Positions 25,173 to 33,014 of a stretch of 48,620 bases of DNA are shown here, piece after piece (position 1 is the stretch's first letter; the number at the start of each line of letters is the position of its first letter). The position numbers and the translations under genes were made by a program. The DNA is from an uncultured Eubacteriales bacterium (lineage in GTDB: Bacteria; Bacillota; Clostridia; Saccharofermentanales; UBA5734). The notes beneath the pieces are model-generated. The model did not search any database. It was not told the origin of the DNA and worked only from the letters and a program-made list of their open reading frames with translations. The stretch spans positions 1-48,620 of the forward strand of contig CAILLO010000077.1 in assembly GCA_903835065.1 (NCBI GenBank), in the 5' to 3' direction.

Positions 25173-26195
25173 ATGAAGGGTATGTTTTTTCTAGGGAAAG
25201 GCTCGCTGGAGGTCCGCGACTTGGGGGACGCCGCGCCCGGTCCGGGTGAAGTCCGGGTCCGGGTCCGCGCCTGTGGAGTCTGTGGCACGGACGTGCATAT
25301 CTACCACGGGGAAAAGGGCTCTGCCGAGGTGACGCCCCCGGTCGTGCTCGGGCACGAGTTCGCGGGCGTCGTCGACCAAGTCGGGGAGGGCGTCTCCTCT
25401 CTCCGCGTCGGAGACCCCGTCACCATCGATCCGAACATCTACTGCGGGAAATGCCACTTCTGCCGTATCGGCAAGAAGCAACTCTGCGAGTCACTCCGTG
25501 CCGTCGGCGTCAACCGGAACGGCGGTTTCGCCGAGACCTGCATCTGTCCGGAATCGCAGTGCCTCCTTCTTGGTCCGAAGGTCCCGTTCGAACACGGAGC
25601 CATGGCCGAGCCGCTCGCCTGCTGCATCCACGGCATCGACCGGGCCGGAATCCGGGTGGGGGATTCGGTCTGCGTGCTCGGCGGCGGTTCGATCGGCCTG
25701 ATGATGGTCCAGTTGGCGGTCCTCGCCGGCGCGTCCGCCGTCGTGCTCAGCGAGCCGATGGAGCGGCAGCGCGGAATCGGACTCGCCCTGGGCGCCGCGA
25801 TTGCGGTCGATCCGACCCGAGAGGATCTCGGGGACAGGATCCGCGAGACGCTCGGCACCGATGGCGTCGACGTCGTGATCGAGTGCGTCGGCAAGCTGTC
25901 CGTCACGAAGCAGGCTTTCGACATCGCGAAACGCGGCGCGGCGGTCCTTCTGTTCAGCGTCCCGAAGCCGGATGCAGTCTACGGGCTGGAAATGATGCAG
26001 GTCTTCCAGAAGGAACTGACGATCCTCGGCTCGTTCGTCAATCCCGACACCCACGCTCGCGCCGTCGCGCTGATCGACTCCGGCCGAATCCGCCTGGAGC
26101 CCCTGATCACCCACCGATATCCGCTGGATCGGGTCGAGGACGCCATCCGGATGCAGATGAGCGGCGAGTCCGTCAAGGTGCTGGTCATGCCCTGA
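25173..26195 (+). CDS. Zinc-dependent medium-chain alcohol/polyol dehydrogenase (plus strand)
   Basis: A 340-residue MDR enzyme and the only complete plus-strand gene. The catalytic zinc site is shown by ACGVCGTD (first cysteine near residue 34) and LGHEFAG, the structural lobe by CGKCHFCRIGKKQLC, and the nucleotide loop by VLGGGSIGLM near residues 168-177. An acidic residue after the next strand (LSEPMERQR) suggests NAD. It is related to sorbitol, threonine and butanediol dehydrogenases; I cannot name the substrate. The ATG has GGGAGG about 7 bases upstream. It lies between an IS3 remnant and the tRNA-Pro terminator, facing the other genes, so it may have been brought in or re-positioned by the mobile element. 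Confidence 0.88.
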   Translation: MKGMFFLGKGSLEVRDLGDAAPGPGEVRVRVRACGVCGTDVHIYHGEKGSAEVTPPVVLGHEFAGVVDQVGEGVSSLRVGDPVTIDPNIYCGKCHFCRIGKKQLCESLRAVGVNRNGGFAETCICPESQCLLLGPKVPFEHGAMAEPLACCIHGIDRAGIRVGDSVCVLGGGSIGLMMVQLAVLAGASAVVLSEPMERQRGIGLALGAAIAVDPTREDLGDRIRETLGTDGVDVVIECVGKLSVTKQAFDIAKRGAAVLLFSVPKPDAVYGLEMMQVFQKELTILGSFVNPDTHARAVALIDSGRIRLEPLITHRYPLDRVEDAIRMQMSGESVKVLVMP

Positions 26196-26279
26196 AGAGT
26201 GGGGCAAGGGATGAGAATGATCGGGTCGGTGGTCGGATTCGTCGATAAACATCTCCAAGAACACCACCAGAACGTGAAG

Positions 26280-26310
26280 GAGCGGGTTTCCGAAATCCGG
26301 AAACCCGCTC
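26280..26310. terminator. Bidirectional hairpin between dehydrogenase and tRNA-Pro
   Basis: GAGCGGGTTTCCG (26280-26292) pairs perfectly with CGGAAACCCGCTC (26298-26310) across a five-base loop, giving 13 base pairs. On the minus strand it lies 6 bases after the tRNA 3' end; on the plus strand it follows the dehydrogenase gene by 84 bases. The U-tracts are poor on both sides (CCTTCACGTTC on the minus strand), so efficiency is uncertain, but the location between convergent units strongly suggests termination. Confidence 0.75.
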
Positions 26311-26316
26311 TGTGAC

Positions 26317-26392
26317 TGGTCGGAGTGACACGATTTGAACGTGCGACCTCCTGGTCCCGAACCAGGCGCTCTACCATCTGAGCCACACCCCG
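26317..26392 (-). tRNA. tRNA-Pro (anticodon CGG)
   Basis: The 76-base minus-strand sequence folds as a tRNA. The acceptor stem CGGGGTG pairs with CACTCCG (one G-U pair), the discriminator is A and the CCA end is encoded. The anticodon arm is CCTGG-TTCGGGA-CCAGG, giving anticodon CGG, which reads the proline codon CCG. The T-loop is TTCAAAT. It has its own promoter at 26405-26433 and a hairpin directly downstream. Confidence 0.95.
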
Positions 26393-26404
26393 TAGTGCAT
26401 GAGT

Positions 26405-26433
26405 ATCTTACCCAACCGAGGGGGGCGTGTCAA
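26405..26433 (-). promoter_or_regulatory. Promoter of tRNA-Pro
   Basis: On the minus strand TTGACA (26428-26433) is followed by a 17-base spacer and TAAGAT (26405-26410). Initiation would fall about 6 bases before the mature tRNA 5' end. The TGA of the -35 box is also the stop codon of thyX, so the end of the thrS-thyX unit and the tRNA promoter overlap. No terminator separates thyX from the tRNA. Confidence 0.8.
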
Positions 26434-27077
26434 TAAGAAGCGGCGTCTCCGAGGTCCTCGAACAGCTCCGGAAGCAGCAGGCGGAACCCGGCGAGCATGG
26501 GGACCGCGAGCTCCCGCATCTGCGGGTGCGATGCGCGGTCGGAGCGGAGTTTCAGGAAGTGCCGCCATTCGCGCAGGTCCATCGTCATCACGAGTTCGGT
26601 GCGCAGCGAATTCGGCAGGACCGAGCGGGCCTCCTGCGGGGTCGCGCCCTGTGCGAGCAGCGCCAGGTAGGCATTCTCGGCGGCCTGCATCGACTCGGTC
26701 CAGATGCGCAGCTTCTCCTTGGCCTCCGGCGTGTCCTCCTGCCAGAAGCAGGGGCGCACGAAGGAGACCTGGTTCCCGAACTTGCCGTCGCCGTAGTTGC
26801 AGTAGCGCGTGCTTTCCTGGGAATAGCTCGCGAGGCGGTGGCGGACGATCTCGTGCGAGACGCCGCGGTCGCAGACGACGCGCACCGTCAGGGAGACGTG
26901 CTCGAGCACCGACTCGTGTCCGCGTTTCACGACCGAACGCACGAACGCCGCGGCCGTGCCGTCTCCGATTTTGCCCTCGCTCTTGTAGCAGGTGCGGCCC
27001 GCGCGCTCGAGGTGCTTCAGGATCTCCTCGCGGTCGACCGGGGACTCGAAGGCGAAGGACGGCTCGACGATCCTCAA
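26430..27077 (-). CDS. thyX: FAD-dependent thymidylate synthase
   Basis: A 215-residue ThyX that methylates dUMP to dTMP with methylenetetrahydrofolate, using FAD and NADPH. The signature RHRLASYSQESTRY is at residues 79-92, and the C-terminal part has SLRTELVMTMDLREWRHFL with the arginine and histidine of the FAD/dUMP site. The start is a TTG at 27075-27077 overlapping the thrS stop as TTGA; GAGG lies 8 bases upstream, and the next residues RIVEPSF match normal ThyX N-termini. It is encoded directly after thrS with no promoter between them. Length is at the short end of the family but no motif is missing. Confidence 0.93.
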   Translation of the reverse strand: MRIVEPSFAFESPVDREEILKHLERAGRTCYKSEGKIGDGTAAAFVRSVVKRGHESVLEHVSLTVRVVCDRGVSHEIVRHRLASYSQESTRYCNYGDGKFGNQVSFVRPCFWQEDTPEAKEKLRIWTESMQAAENAYLALLAQGATPQEARSVLPNSLRTELVMTMDLREWRHFLKLRSDRASHPQMRELAVPMLAGFRLLLPELFEDLGDAASY

Positions 27078-28840
27078 GGCTGGATCCTCGCGTCCACCTC
27101 GGACTTCAATTTGTCCATGAAGTCGTCCAGGGTGAGCGCCCCGAGGTCGCCCTCGCGGCGGGAGCGGACGGCAACGGTGGCGGTCTCCTCTTCCTTGTCG
27201 CCCACGACGAGCATGTACGGGACCTTCTCCATCTGGGCTTCGCGGATCTTCTTGCCGATCTTCTCCTCGCGCGCGTCGATCTCGACGCGGAATCCGGCGC
27301 CGCGCAGGCGGGCGGAGACCTTGCCGGCGTAATCGGCGTGGCGGTCGGCGATCGTGAGCAGCTTGACCTGCACGGGGGCGAGCCAGGCCGGGAACGCGCC
27401 GGCGAACTTCTCGATCAGCAGCGCCAGGGTGCGCTCGTAGCAGCCGATCGAGGTGCGGTGGATCACGAACGGGAACTTCTTCGTGCCGTCGCGGTCGACG
27501 TATTCCATGCCGAAGCGCTGGGCCAGCTGGAAGTCGATCTGGACGGTGATCAGCGTGTCTTCCTTGCCGTGGACGTTGCGGATCTGGATGTCGAGCTTGG
27601 GCCCGTAGAACGCGGCCTCGCCGTCTGCTTCCTTGTAGTCGATCTCCATGTGGTCGAGGATCGACTTCATGAGCGCCTGCGACTTGTCCCAGTCCTCGGC
27701 CTCGCCGATGTACTTGCCCTTGTCGTTCGGATCCCACTTCGAGAATCGGTAGCTCACGTCGTCGCTCAGCCCGACGGCGTCGAGCATGAAACGCGCGAGT
27801 TCGACGCACCCGCGGAACTCGTCCTCGAGCTGGTCGGGGGTGCAGGCGATATGCGCCTCGGAAATCGTGAACTGGCGCAGGCGGATCAGGCCGTGCATCT
27901 CGCCCGAGGTCTCGTTGCGGAAAAGGGTCGAGGTCTCGTTGAGGCGCATCGGCAGGTCGCGATAGCTGCGGGCCTCGTTCAGGTAGACCTGGAACTGGAA
28001 CGGGCAGGTCATCGGTCGCAGCGCAAGAGCCTCTTCGCCCTTCTCCTCGTCGCCCATCACGAACATGCCGTCCCGGTAGTGGTCCCAGTGTCCGGAGATC
28101 TTGTACAGGTCGCTCTTGGCCATGAACGGGGTCTTGGTCAGCTGGTACCCGCGGCGCTCCTCCTCGTCCTCGACGAAGCGCTGGAGGATCTGCAGGATCT
28201 TGGCGCCCTTGGGCATCATGATCGGCAGGCCCTGCCCGATGTAGTCGACGGTGGTGAAGAGCTTGAGCTCGCGTCCGAGCTTGTTGTGGTCGCGCTTCTT
28301 GGCTTCCTCGATCGCATTGAGATAGGCGTCGAGCTGCTTCTTGTCGGGGAAGGCGGTGCCGTAGATCCGCTGCAGCATCTTGTTCTTTTCGCTGCCGCGC
28401 CAGTAGGCGCCGGCGGCGGAGGTCAGCTTGAACGCGCGGACCGCGCTGGTGTTCTGGATGTGCGGGCCGGCGCAGAGGTCGGTGAACTCGCCCTGCTTGT
28501 AGAAGGAGATCGTGGCGTCGGCCGGCAGGTCGTCGATCAGCTCGACCTTGTAGGGTTCGTCCTTCTCGAGCATCAGGGCGCGGGCCTCGGCGCGGGGCAA
28601 CTCGAATCGCTCGACCATGTAGTGGTCGCGCACGATCTTCTCCATCTCGGCCTCGATCGCGGTCAGGTCCTCGGGCGTGAACGAGCCCTCGTGGTCGAAG
28701 TCGTAATAGAACCCGGACTCGATCGTGGGGCCGATCGCGAGCTTCGTCTCCGGGTACAGCCTCTTCACGGCCTGCGCGAGAATGTGCGAGGCGGTGTGGC
28801 GGAATGCGTTTCGATAGGCGTCGTCGCTGAAGTCCGGCAT
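27074..28840 (-). CDS. thrS: Threonyl-tRNA synthetase without TGS domain
   Basis: A 588-residue class II synthetase charging tRNA-Thr. It begins almost directly with the editing domain (H15-x3-H19 in RHTASHI), so the N-terminal TGS domain of about 60 residues present in most bacterial ThrS proteins is absent. The catalytic zinc ligands are intact: C279 (MTCPF), H330 (SEAHIAC) and H461 (VIHRTSIGC). Motif 2 reads FRNETSG...HGLIRLRQFT, and an anticodon-binding domain ends the protein. The ATG at 28838-28840 has GGAGG 9 bases upstream. A promoter lies 48 bases upstream, and no T-box leader is seen. TGS-less forms are known, for example in Mycoplasma. Confidence 0.94.
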   Translation of the reverse strand: MPDFSDDAYRNAFRHTASHILAQAVKRLYPETKLAIGPTIESGFYYDFDHEGSFTPEDLTAIEAEMEKIVRDHYMVERFELPRAEARALMLEKDEPYKVELIDDLPADATISFYKQGEFTDLCAGPHIQNTSAVRAFKLTSAAGAYWRGSEKNKMLQRIYGTAFPDKKQLDAYLNAIEEAKKRDHNKLGRELKLFTTVDYIGQGLPIMMPKGAKILQILQRFVEDEEERRGYQLTKTPFMAKSDLYKISGHWDHYRDGMFVMGDEEKGEEALALRPMTCPFQFQVYLNEARSYRDLPMRLNETSTLFRNETSGEMHGLIRLRQFTISEAHIACTPDQLEDEFRGCVELARFMLDAVGLSDDVSYRFSKWDPNDKGKYIGEAEDWDKSQALMKSILDHMEIDYKEADGEAAFYGPKLDIQIRNVHGKEDTLITVQIDFQLAQRFGMEYVDRDGTKKFPFVIHRTSIGCYERTLALLIEKFAGAFPAWLAPVQVKLLTIADRHADYAGKVSARLRGAGFRVEIDAREEKIGKKIREAQMEKVPYMLVVGDKEEETATVAVRSRREGDLGALTLDDFMDKLKSEVDARIQP

Positions 28841-28887
28841 GGTGCATATCCTCCGATTCTTCCGAGCCACCCGGCCCGGTTCAGAAG

Positions 28888-28916
28888 ATTATACTCCGAG
28901 CCAGTTGTCCGGGCAA
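28888..28916 (-). promoter_or_regulatory. Promoter of thrS-thyX
   Basis: TTGCCC (28911-28916), a 17-base spacer and a perfect TATAAT (28888-28893) on the minus strand. The transcript would start about 40 bases before the thrS ATG, too short for a T-box leader. The remaining bases up to comEA (28917-29098) hold no further gene that I can support and only short, weak hairpins. Confidence 0.78.
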
Positions 28917-29098
28917 TCGGACCGACGTCCGGCGACGGCCTCATGGCAGGGCGAAGAGCCCGAAGACCCGCAACGCGGCGATTTCCATGGGCAGGATATA
29001 CCAGCCCCGGCCGACCCGGTCGGCGAAGACCTGCGCCAGCGCGCTCGGCGGCGGCGCGGCAGTAGGCGGTCGGGCGCGCGCGAGACGCGACCCTCCGG

Positions 29099-29905
29099 CT
29101 ATCCCACTCTCACGAGGTCCTTGATCGCATCGTACCGGCTCTGCTTGATGCCCGACACCTTCATGAGTTCCTCCGCCTTCTGGAACGGCCCGTTCTTCTC
29201 GCGGTAGGCCACGATCGCGGCCGCCGTGCTCGGCCCCACGCCGGGCAGTGCGTCGAGCTGGGCCGCCGTCGCCGCATTGAGGTCGAGCGGCCCCGCGCTC
29301 TCCCCTTCCCCGCCGCCGTCCTCGGGCAGCGACGCCTGGTCGGTCACCACGACGGCCGCGCCAGCCCCCGTCGTGCCCGTCGCGCCGCGCGTCGCGCCCG
29401 GAGTCGTCCCGTCCGCCTTCTCTCCGATCCGGATCATCAGGCTCCGGTCGATCCTCCAGACGAGGTTGATCCGCTCCACGTCGGCCGTTTCCGTGAGGCC
29501 GCCCGCGAGGCGCACGAGGTCGTCGAGGCAGGCGCCCTTCGGGATCCCGTAGATGCCGGGCGCCGCGACCGCGCCCATGATCTGCACGCGGATCGTCTCG
29601 ACCGTCGGCGACGGCGCAGCGGCCGCGCCCGTGGCAGTCGGCCCGGTGCCCTGCGACGCCGCGTCCGTCGCATCCGGCTCGGCTCCGACGACCCACCCCG
29701 CGCCGTCCCGCACGTCCGCGAAGCCCTGCCATGCGGCGTACCCGCCCGCCAGCACGAGCAGCATCAGGACGCCGGCCACCTTGGCGCCCTTCGCCTGCAG
29801 GAAGGCCCGCAGCCCGCCCTTCGTGGCCGACTCCCCCTCCGCATCCGCCCGTTCCTTCCGGTAGGGAATCCCGCCCAACCGCGCCACCCCCTTCCCGCCG
29901 TCCAC
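29099..29905 (-). CDS. comEA: ComEA-like DNA-binding competence protein
   Basis: A 268-residue membrane-anchored protein. After a charged N-terminus, residues about 40-60 (AKVAGVLMLLVLAGGYAAW) form one membrane segment. An SLBB-type domain follows (VQIMGAVAAPGIYGIPKGA, about 108-155), then a Thr/Gly/Ala-rich linker, and a helix-hairpin-helix pair at the C-terminus (LDLNAATAAQLDALPGVGPS, then a second GIKQSRYDAIKDL). This is the ComEA layout, which holds incoming DNA outside the membrane during transformation. The GTG start at 29903-29905 has GGGGAGG 5 bases upstream. The comEC channel gene, usually next to it, is not in the window. No own promoter was found. Confidence 0.9.
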   Translation of the reverse strand: MDGGKGVARLGGIPYRKERADAEGESATKGGLRAFLQAKGAKVAGVLMLLVLAGGYAAWQGFADVRDGAGWVVGAEPDATDAASQGTGPTATGAAAAPSPTVETIRVQIMGAVAAPGIYGIPKGACLDDLVRLAGGLTETADVERINLVWRIDRSLMIRIGEKADGTTPGATRGATGTTGAGAAVVVTDQASLPEDGGGEGESAGPLDLNAATAAQLDALPGVGPSTAAAIVAYREKNGPFQKAEELMKVSGIKQSRYDAIKDLVRVG

Positions 29906-29928
29906 GTGTCCCTCCCCATCTTCGCAGA

Positions 29929-29959
29929 GAAAAGGAGGGACCTGAAGCCCCTCCCTTTC
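29929..29959 (-). terminator. Intrinsic terminator after rsfS
   Basis: On the minus strand GAAAGGGAGGG pairs with CCCTCCTTTTC (11 pairs, one G-U) across a nine-base loop, with pyrimidine-rich sequence in and after the 3' arm. It lies 75 bases after the rsfS stop and just before comEA, so it probably ends the purine-nadD-rsfS transcript. Between it and rsfS is a short CGA-rich stretch (29967-29994). Confidence 0.65.
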
Positions 29960-30034
29960 GACGGAAGACGACGGACGACGACGACGACGGACGAACGCGC
30001 GGTCTTTCCGCCGCAGCGCTCTCCGGGCGACGGC

Positions 30035-30418
30035 CTATTCCTCGGAGGGCTCCCGCGGTGGCGCGAGCATCTCCTTCTCCGCCGGGATCCCCGTGCGACG
30101 CGACCAGAGACGCTCGAGATTGTAGTACGCGCGGTCTTCGGTGTGGAAGACGTGCACGATCACGTCCTTGTAGTCGAGCAGGATCCACTTGCAACTCTCA
30201 TAGCCCTCGACGTGGTCCACCTCGATGCCGCAGTCCTTCTTGAGGACGTACTGGACCTCGTCGGCGAGCGAGCGGATATGCGTCGTGGACGTGCCGGTGG
30301 CGAGGACGAAACGTTCGGCGATCTGGGTCTTCGCGGCGACGTCGAGTACTTCGACTTCCTTGGCCTTCTTGTCCTCGAGGATCGTGCGGATCTTTTCGGT
30401 CAGTTCGTTGACGTTCAA
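30035..30418 (-). CDS. rsfS: Ribosomal silencing factor
   Basis: A 127-residue RsfS (YbeB/Iojap family) protein, which binds L14 on the large ribosomal subunit and blocks subunit joining during starvation. The conserved core is visible: EVLDV, FVLATGTSTTHIRSLADEV, and GYESCKWILLDYKDVIVHVF. The start is a TTG at 30416-30418 with GGAG 8 bases upstream, overlapping the nadD-yqeK stop as TTGA. The acidic/proline C-terminal tail (PPREPSEE) is not part of the conserved domain. The nadD-yqeK-rsfS order is common in Bacillota. Here the three domains ride on the purine operon transcript. Confidence 0.93.
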   Translation of the reverse strand: MNVNELTEKIRTILEDKKAKEVEVLDVAAKTQIAERFVLATGTSTTHIRSLADEVQYVLKKDCGIEVDHVEGYESCKWILLDYKDVIVHVFHTEDRAYYNLERLWSRRTGIPAEKEMLAPPREPSEE

Positions 30419-31629
30419 GCGGGGGTCTCCTTTCGTTGCTCCAGCCAGCGGCGGGCCGCCGTCGAATCCGGATGCGGGTGCTTTTCCTTGTCCCTGAGGA
30501 AGCTCTCGGTGAGCTGCAGGCAGACCAGCACGGCGCGGTCGAGATTCTCGGCCGCCGCGGCGCGCAGGGTTTCGACGTTGGGGAAGCTGCGGGTGGGCTC
30601 GATCTTGTCGGCGACGAAGAGCACCTTGTCGAGCGGGCTCATGTCGGGACAGCCGGTCGTGTGGTAGCGGATCGCGTGCAGGATGCCGCGGTCCGCGACG
30701 CCGTAGGTCTCTTCTGCGACCAGGGCGCAGAGCGGCGCGTGGAGGAGTTCATGGCTGTCGAGGGTCATCTCGTCGAGCGCCGGCAAGACGCGCTGCGCGA
30801 ACGCCTGTTCCGTCTCCCGCGGCAGCGACTTCGCGCAGTCGTGCAGCAGCCCCGTCACGGCGGCGCGGGCCGGGTCGACGCCGTTCGCGAGGGCCAGCCG
30901 AACGGTCTCGCTCATGCAGCACAGCGAGTGGCGGAGCCGCCCCGGGCCGAGCGTCGTGAACATGCGGCGCTCGCAGCCGGAGAGGAAGTCCATCGTCTCG
31001 TCCGGGACGGCGTCGAGCGGGTCGACCGCCGGATACAGCGCGTGCTTGCGTATATACGCGGCGACCGTCGCCGGCACGCGGTCCTCGAGGCCGCTCCCGG
31101 CGCGCAGCGCCTCGCGCAGACCGGTCGCGGACACGTCCGGCGTCTCGGCGTCGAAGATCTCGATGCGGGCGCCGAACAGGGTCCGCAGTTCCTCGGCGCG
31201 CGCCTCCACGTCGGCGAGGCGGAATCCGGGGCGCATCGCGAGGTACAGCACGCACTCGGCGAAGACCTGCTCGGGGAAGCGCCAGGAGCGGATATCGAAC
31301 ACGATGTCGGCGCCGACCATCAGGTACAGCGTCGCGTCGGGTCCGAACCGCCCGCGCAGGGCAAGCAACGTGTCGATCGTGTAGGCGGGCCCCTCGCGGC
31401 ACATCTCGGCGTCGGACACCGAGACGCCGGGCTCGCCTGCCAGGGCGGCCGCGGCCATGAAGTAGCGGTGCGCGGCGGGCGTCATGCGGCGGGCGTCCTT
31501 GTGCGGCGGGCTCCCGGACGGGATCACCACGACGTGGTCGAGGCGCCCGGCAGAGAGTGCCGAACGGATCAGCGCGAGGTGTCCGTTGTGGAAGGGGTCG
31601 AAGGTGCCACCGAAGATCCCGACGTGCAT
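30415..31629 (-). CDS. nadD: Fused nicotinate-nucleotide adenylyltransferase and HD hydrolase (NadD-YqeK)
   Basis: A 404-residue two-domain protein. Residues 1-195 are NadD: GIFGGTFDPFHNGHL is the nucleotide-binding signature, PPHK the second site and VSATGLREALRAG the ISSTxIR-like motif. It adenylates nicotinate mononucleotide in NAD synthesis. Residues about 215-400 form an HD domain of the YqeK type (LRHSLCCMSE, GLLHDCAK, FVADKIEPTR), which in Bacillota hydrolyses Ap4A. In many relatives these are two adjacent genes; here they are one reading frame. It follows purD by 27 bases. The start ATG has no strong ribosome site, which suggests that translation partly depends on readthrough from purD. 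Confidence 0.93.
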   Translation of the reverse strand: MHVGIFGGTFDPFHNGHLALIRSALSAGRLDHVVVIPSGSPPHKDARRMTPAAHRYFMAAAALAGEPGVSVSDAEMCREGPAYTIDTLLALRGRFGPDATLYLMVGADIVFDIRSWRFPEQVFAECVLYLAMRPGFRLADVEARAEELRTLFGARIEIFDAETPDVSATGLREALRAGSGLEDRVPATVAAYIRKHALYPAVDPLDAVPDETMDFLSGCERRMFTTLGPGRLRHSLCCMSETVRLALANGVDPARAAVTGLLHDCAKSLPRETEQAFAQRVLPALDEMTLDSHELLHAPLCALVAEETYGVADRGILHAIRYHTTGCPDMSPLDKVLFVADKIEPTRSFPNVETLRAAAAENLDRAVLVCLQLTESFLRDKEKHPHPDSTAARRWLEQRKETPA

Positions 31630-31656
31630 GCCGCCACGGGTGCGGGGAACCGCAGG

Positions 31657-32991
31657 TCACGTCCCCGTGCGCCCGATATCCTTCCTGTAGTGCATCTGGG
31701 GAAAGGAGATCCTGCTCACCCCATCATACGCCCGGGAGATGGCCGTTTCAAGGTCGCCGCCCATCGCGGTCACGCCGAGGACGCGCCCTCCGGCGGTCTC
31801 GTACAGCGCTTCCCCGGGCCTGCCGTGAGGCCGCTGGAACGCGTGGCCGCCCGCCTCCGCCGATTCGAGGCCGACCCCGTCCGCGAAGCGCGTCCCCGCA
31901 TGGAAGACGACCGTGTCGTCCAGCGCCGAAGCTTCCTCGAGGCCGCGGATGGGCAGGCCGGTCCCGTAGGAGCCGGGATATCCCCCGGACGCCAGCACGA
32001 CGCAGCAGCACGCGAGGGGACTCCAGCGGATGGCGACCTCGTGCAGCCGGCGGTCGACGACGGCCTCGGCGATGTCGACCAGGTCGGTCTCGAGGCGCGG
32101 CAGCACGGCCTGGGCCTCGGGGTCGCCGAAGCGCGCGTTGTACTCGATGACCTTGGGACCGTCCTTCGTCAGCATGAGGCCGAAGTACAGGACGCCCTGG
32201 AAGAGGCAGCCCTCCTGCCGCAGCGCGTCGACGGTGGGCTGGAGGATGCGGTCCATCAGGAAGCGCTCGGTCTCCGGAGACAGGTCTGCGCCGGGGGAGA
32301 TCGCGCCCATGCCGCCCGTGTTGGGTCCGCGGTCGCCGTCGAAGGCGCGCTTGTGGTCGCGGGAGCTAGCCATCGGCACGACCGTCCGTCCGTCGGTGAA
32401 CGCGAGCACGGTGAGCTCCGGGCCCTCGAGGAACTCCTCGATGACGACCGTCGCGCCGGCGGCACCGAAGCGCTGCTCGTCCATCATGGCCCGCACGGCC
32501 TCGGCCGCCTCCTCGTCGGTCCGCGCGACGACGACGCCCTTGCCGAGCGCCAGCCCGTCGGCCTTGACCACGATCGGTGCCGGGTGGGCGGCGAGGTACT
32601 CGAGGGCGGAGCCGATCGCGTCGAAGACCTCGTAGCGCGCGGTCGGTATGCCGTACTTCTTCATGAGCTCCTTGGCGAAGGCCTTGCTGGCCTCGACGCG
32701 GGCCGCGGCGCGGCGCGGGCCGAACGCGCGGAAGCCCGCGGCCTCCATCGCGTCGACCATGCCGAGCGCGAGCGGGTCGTCGGGGGCCACGAAGACGAGG
32801 TCGGGGACGACCTTGCGCGCGAAGGCGACCATGCCGCCCACGTCCTTCGCCGGGATGGGCACGCACTCGGCCACCGACGCGATGCCGGCGTTGCCCGGCG
32901 CGCACCAGATCTTCCCGACGCGCGGGCTCTGCGCGAGCTTCCATGCCAGGGCGTGTTCGCGGCCGCCGCCGCCGACCAGGAGGATCCTCAC
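31657..32991 (-). CDS. purD: Phosphoribosylamine-glycine ligase
   Basis: A 444-residue ATP-grasp enzyme making GAR from phosphoribosylamine and glycine. The N-terminus [18 protein letters not shown], the [10 protein letters not shown] loop, the [19 protein letters not shown] signature and [14 protein letters not shown] are all present. The start is a GTG at 32989-32991 with AGG 8 bases upstream; the expected MRILL-like N-terminus supports it. It lies 23 bases after purH and 27 bases before nadD-yqeK, in the operon purE-purF-purN-purH-purD. Confidence 0.95.
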   Translation of the reverse strand: MRILLVGGGGREHALAWKLAQSPRVGKIWCAPGNAGIASVAECVPIPAKDVGGMVAFARKVVPDLVFVAPDDPLALGMVDAMEAAGFRAFGPRRAAARVEASKAFAKELMKKYGIPTARYEVFDAIGSALEYLAAHPAPIVVKADGLALGKGVVVARTDEEAAEAVRAMMDEQRFGAAGATVVIEEFLEGPELTVLAFTDGRTVVPMASSRDHKRAFDGDRGPNTGGMGAISPGADLSPETERFLMDRILQPTVDALRQEGCLFQGVLYFGLMLTKDGPKVIEYNARFGDPEAQAVLPRLETDLVDIAEAVVDRRLHEVAIRWSPLACCCVVLASGGYPGSYGTGLPIRGLEEASALDDTVVFHAGTRFADGVGLESAEAGGHAFQRPHGRPGEALYETAGGRVLGVTAMGGDLETAISRAYDGVSRISFPQMHYRKDIGRTGT

Positions 32992-33014
32992 GATGCCGAC
33001 CTGCCTTTCCGGGC

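Noticed and set aside
26399-29065. Plus-strand open frame of nearly 900 codons opposite thyX and thrS
   Set aside because: Both minus-strand genes carry complete catalytic motifs; the antisense frame shows low-complexity composition and no ribosome site.
28841-29098. T-box leader for thrS
   Set aside because: A promoter lies only 48 bases before the ATG, and no T-box sequence or specifier stem is seen.
29967-29994. CGA-rich short tandem stretch as a CRISPR or functional repeat
   Set aside because: Units are only three bases with interruptions, without spacers; it looks like simple-sequence drift between rsfS and its terminator.
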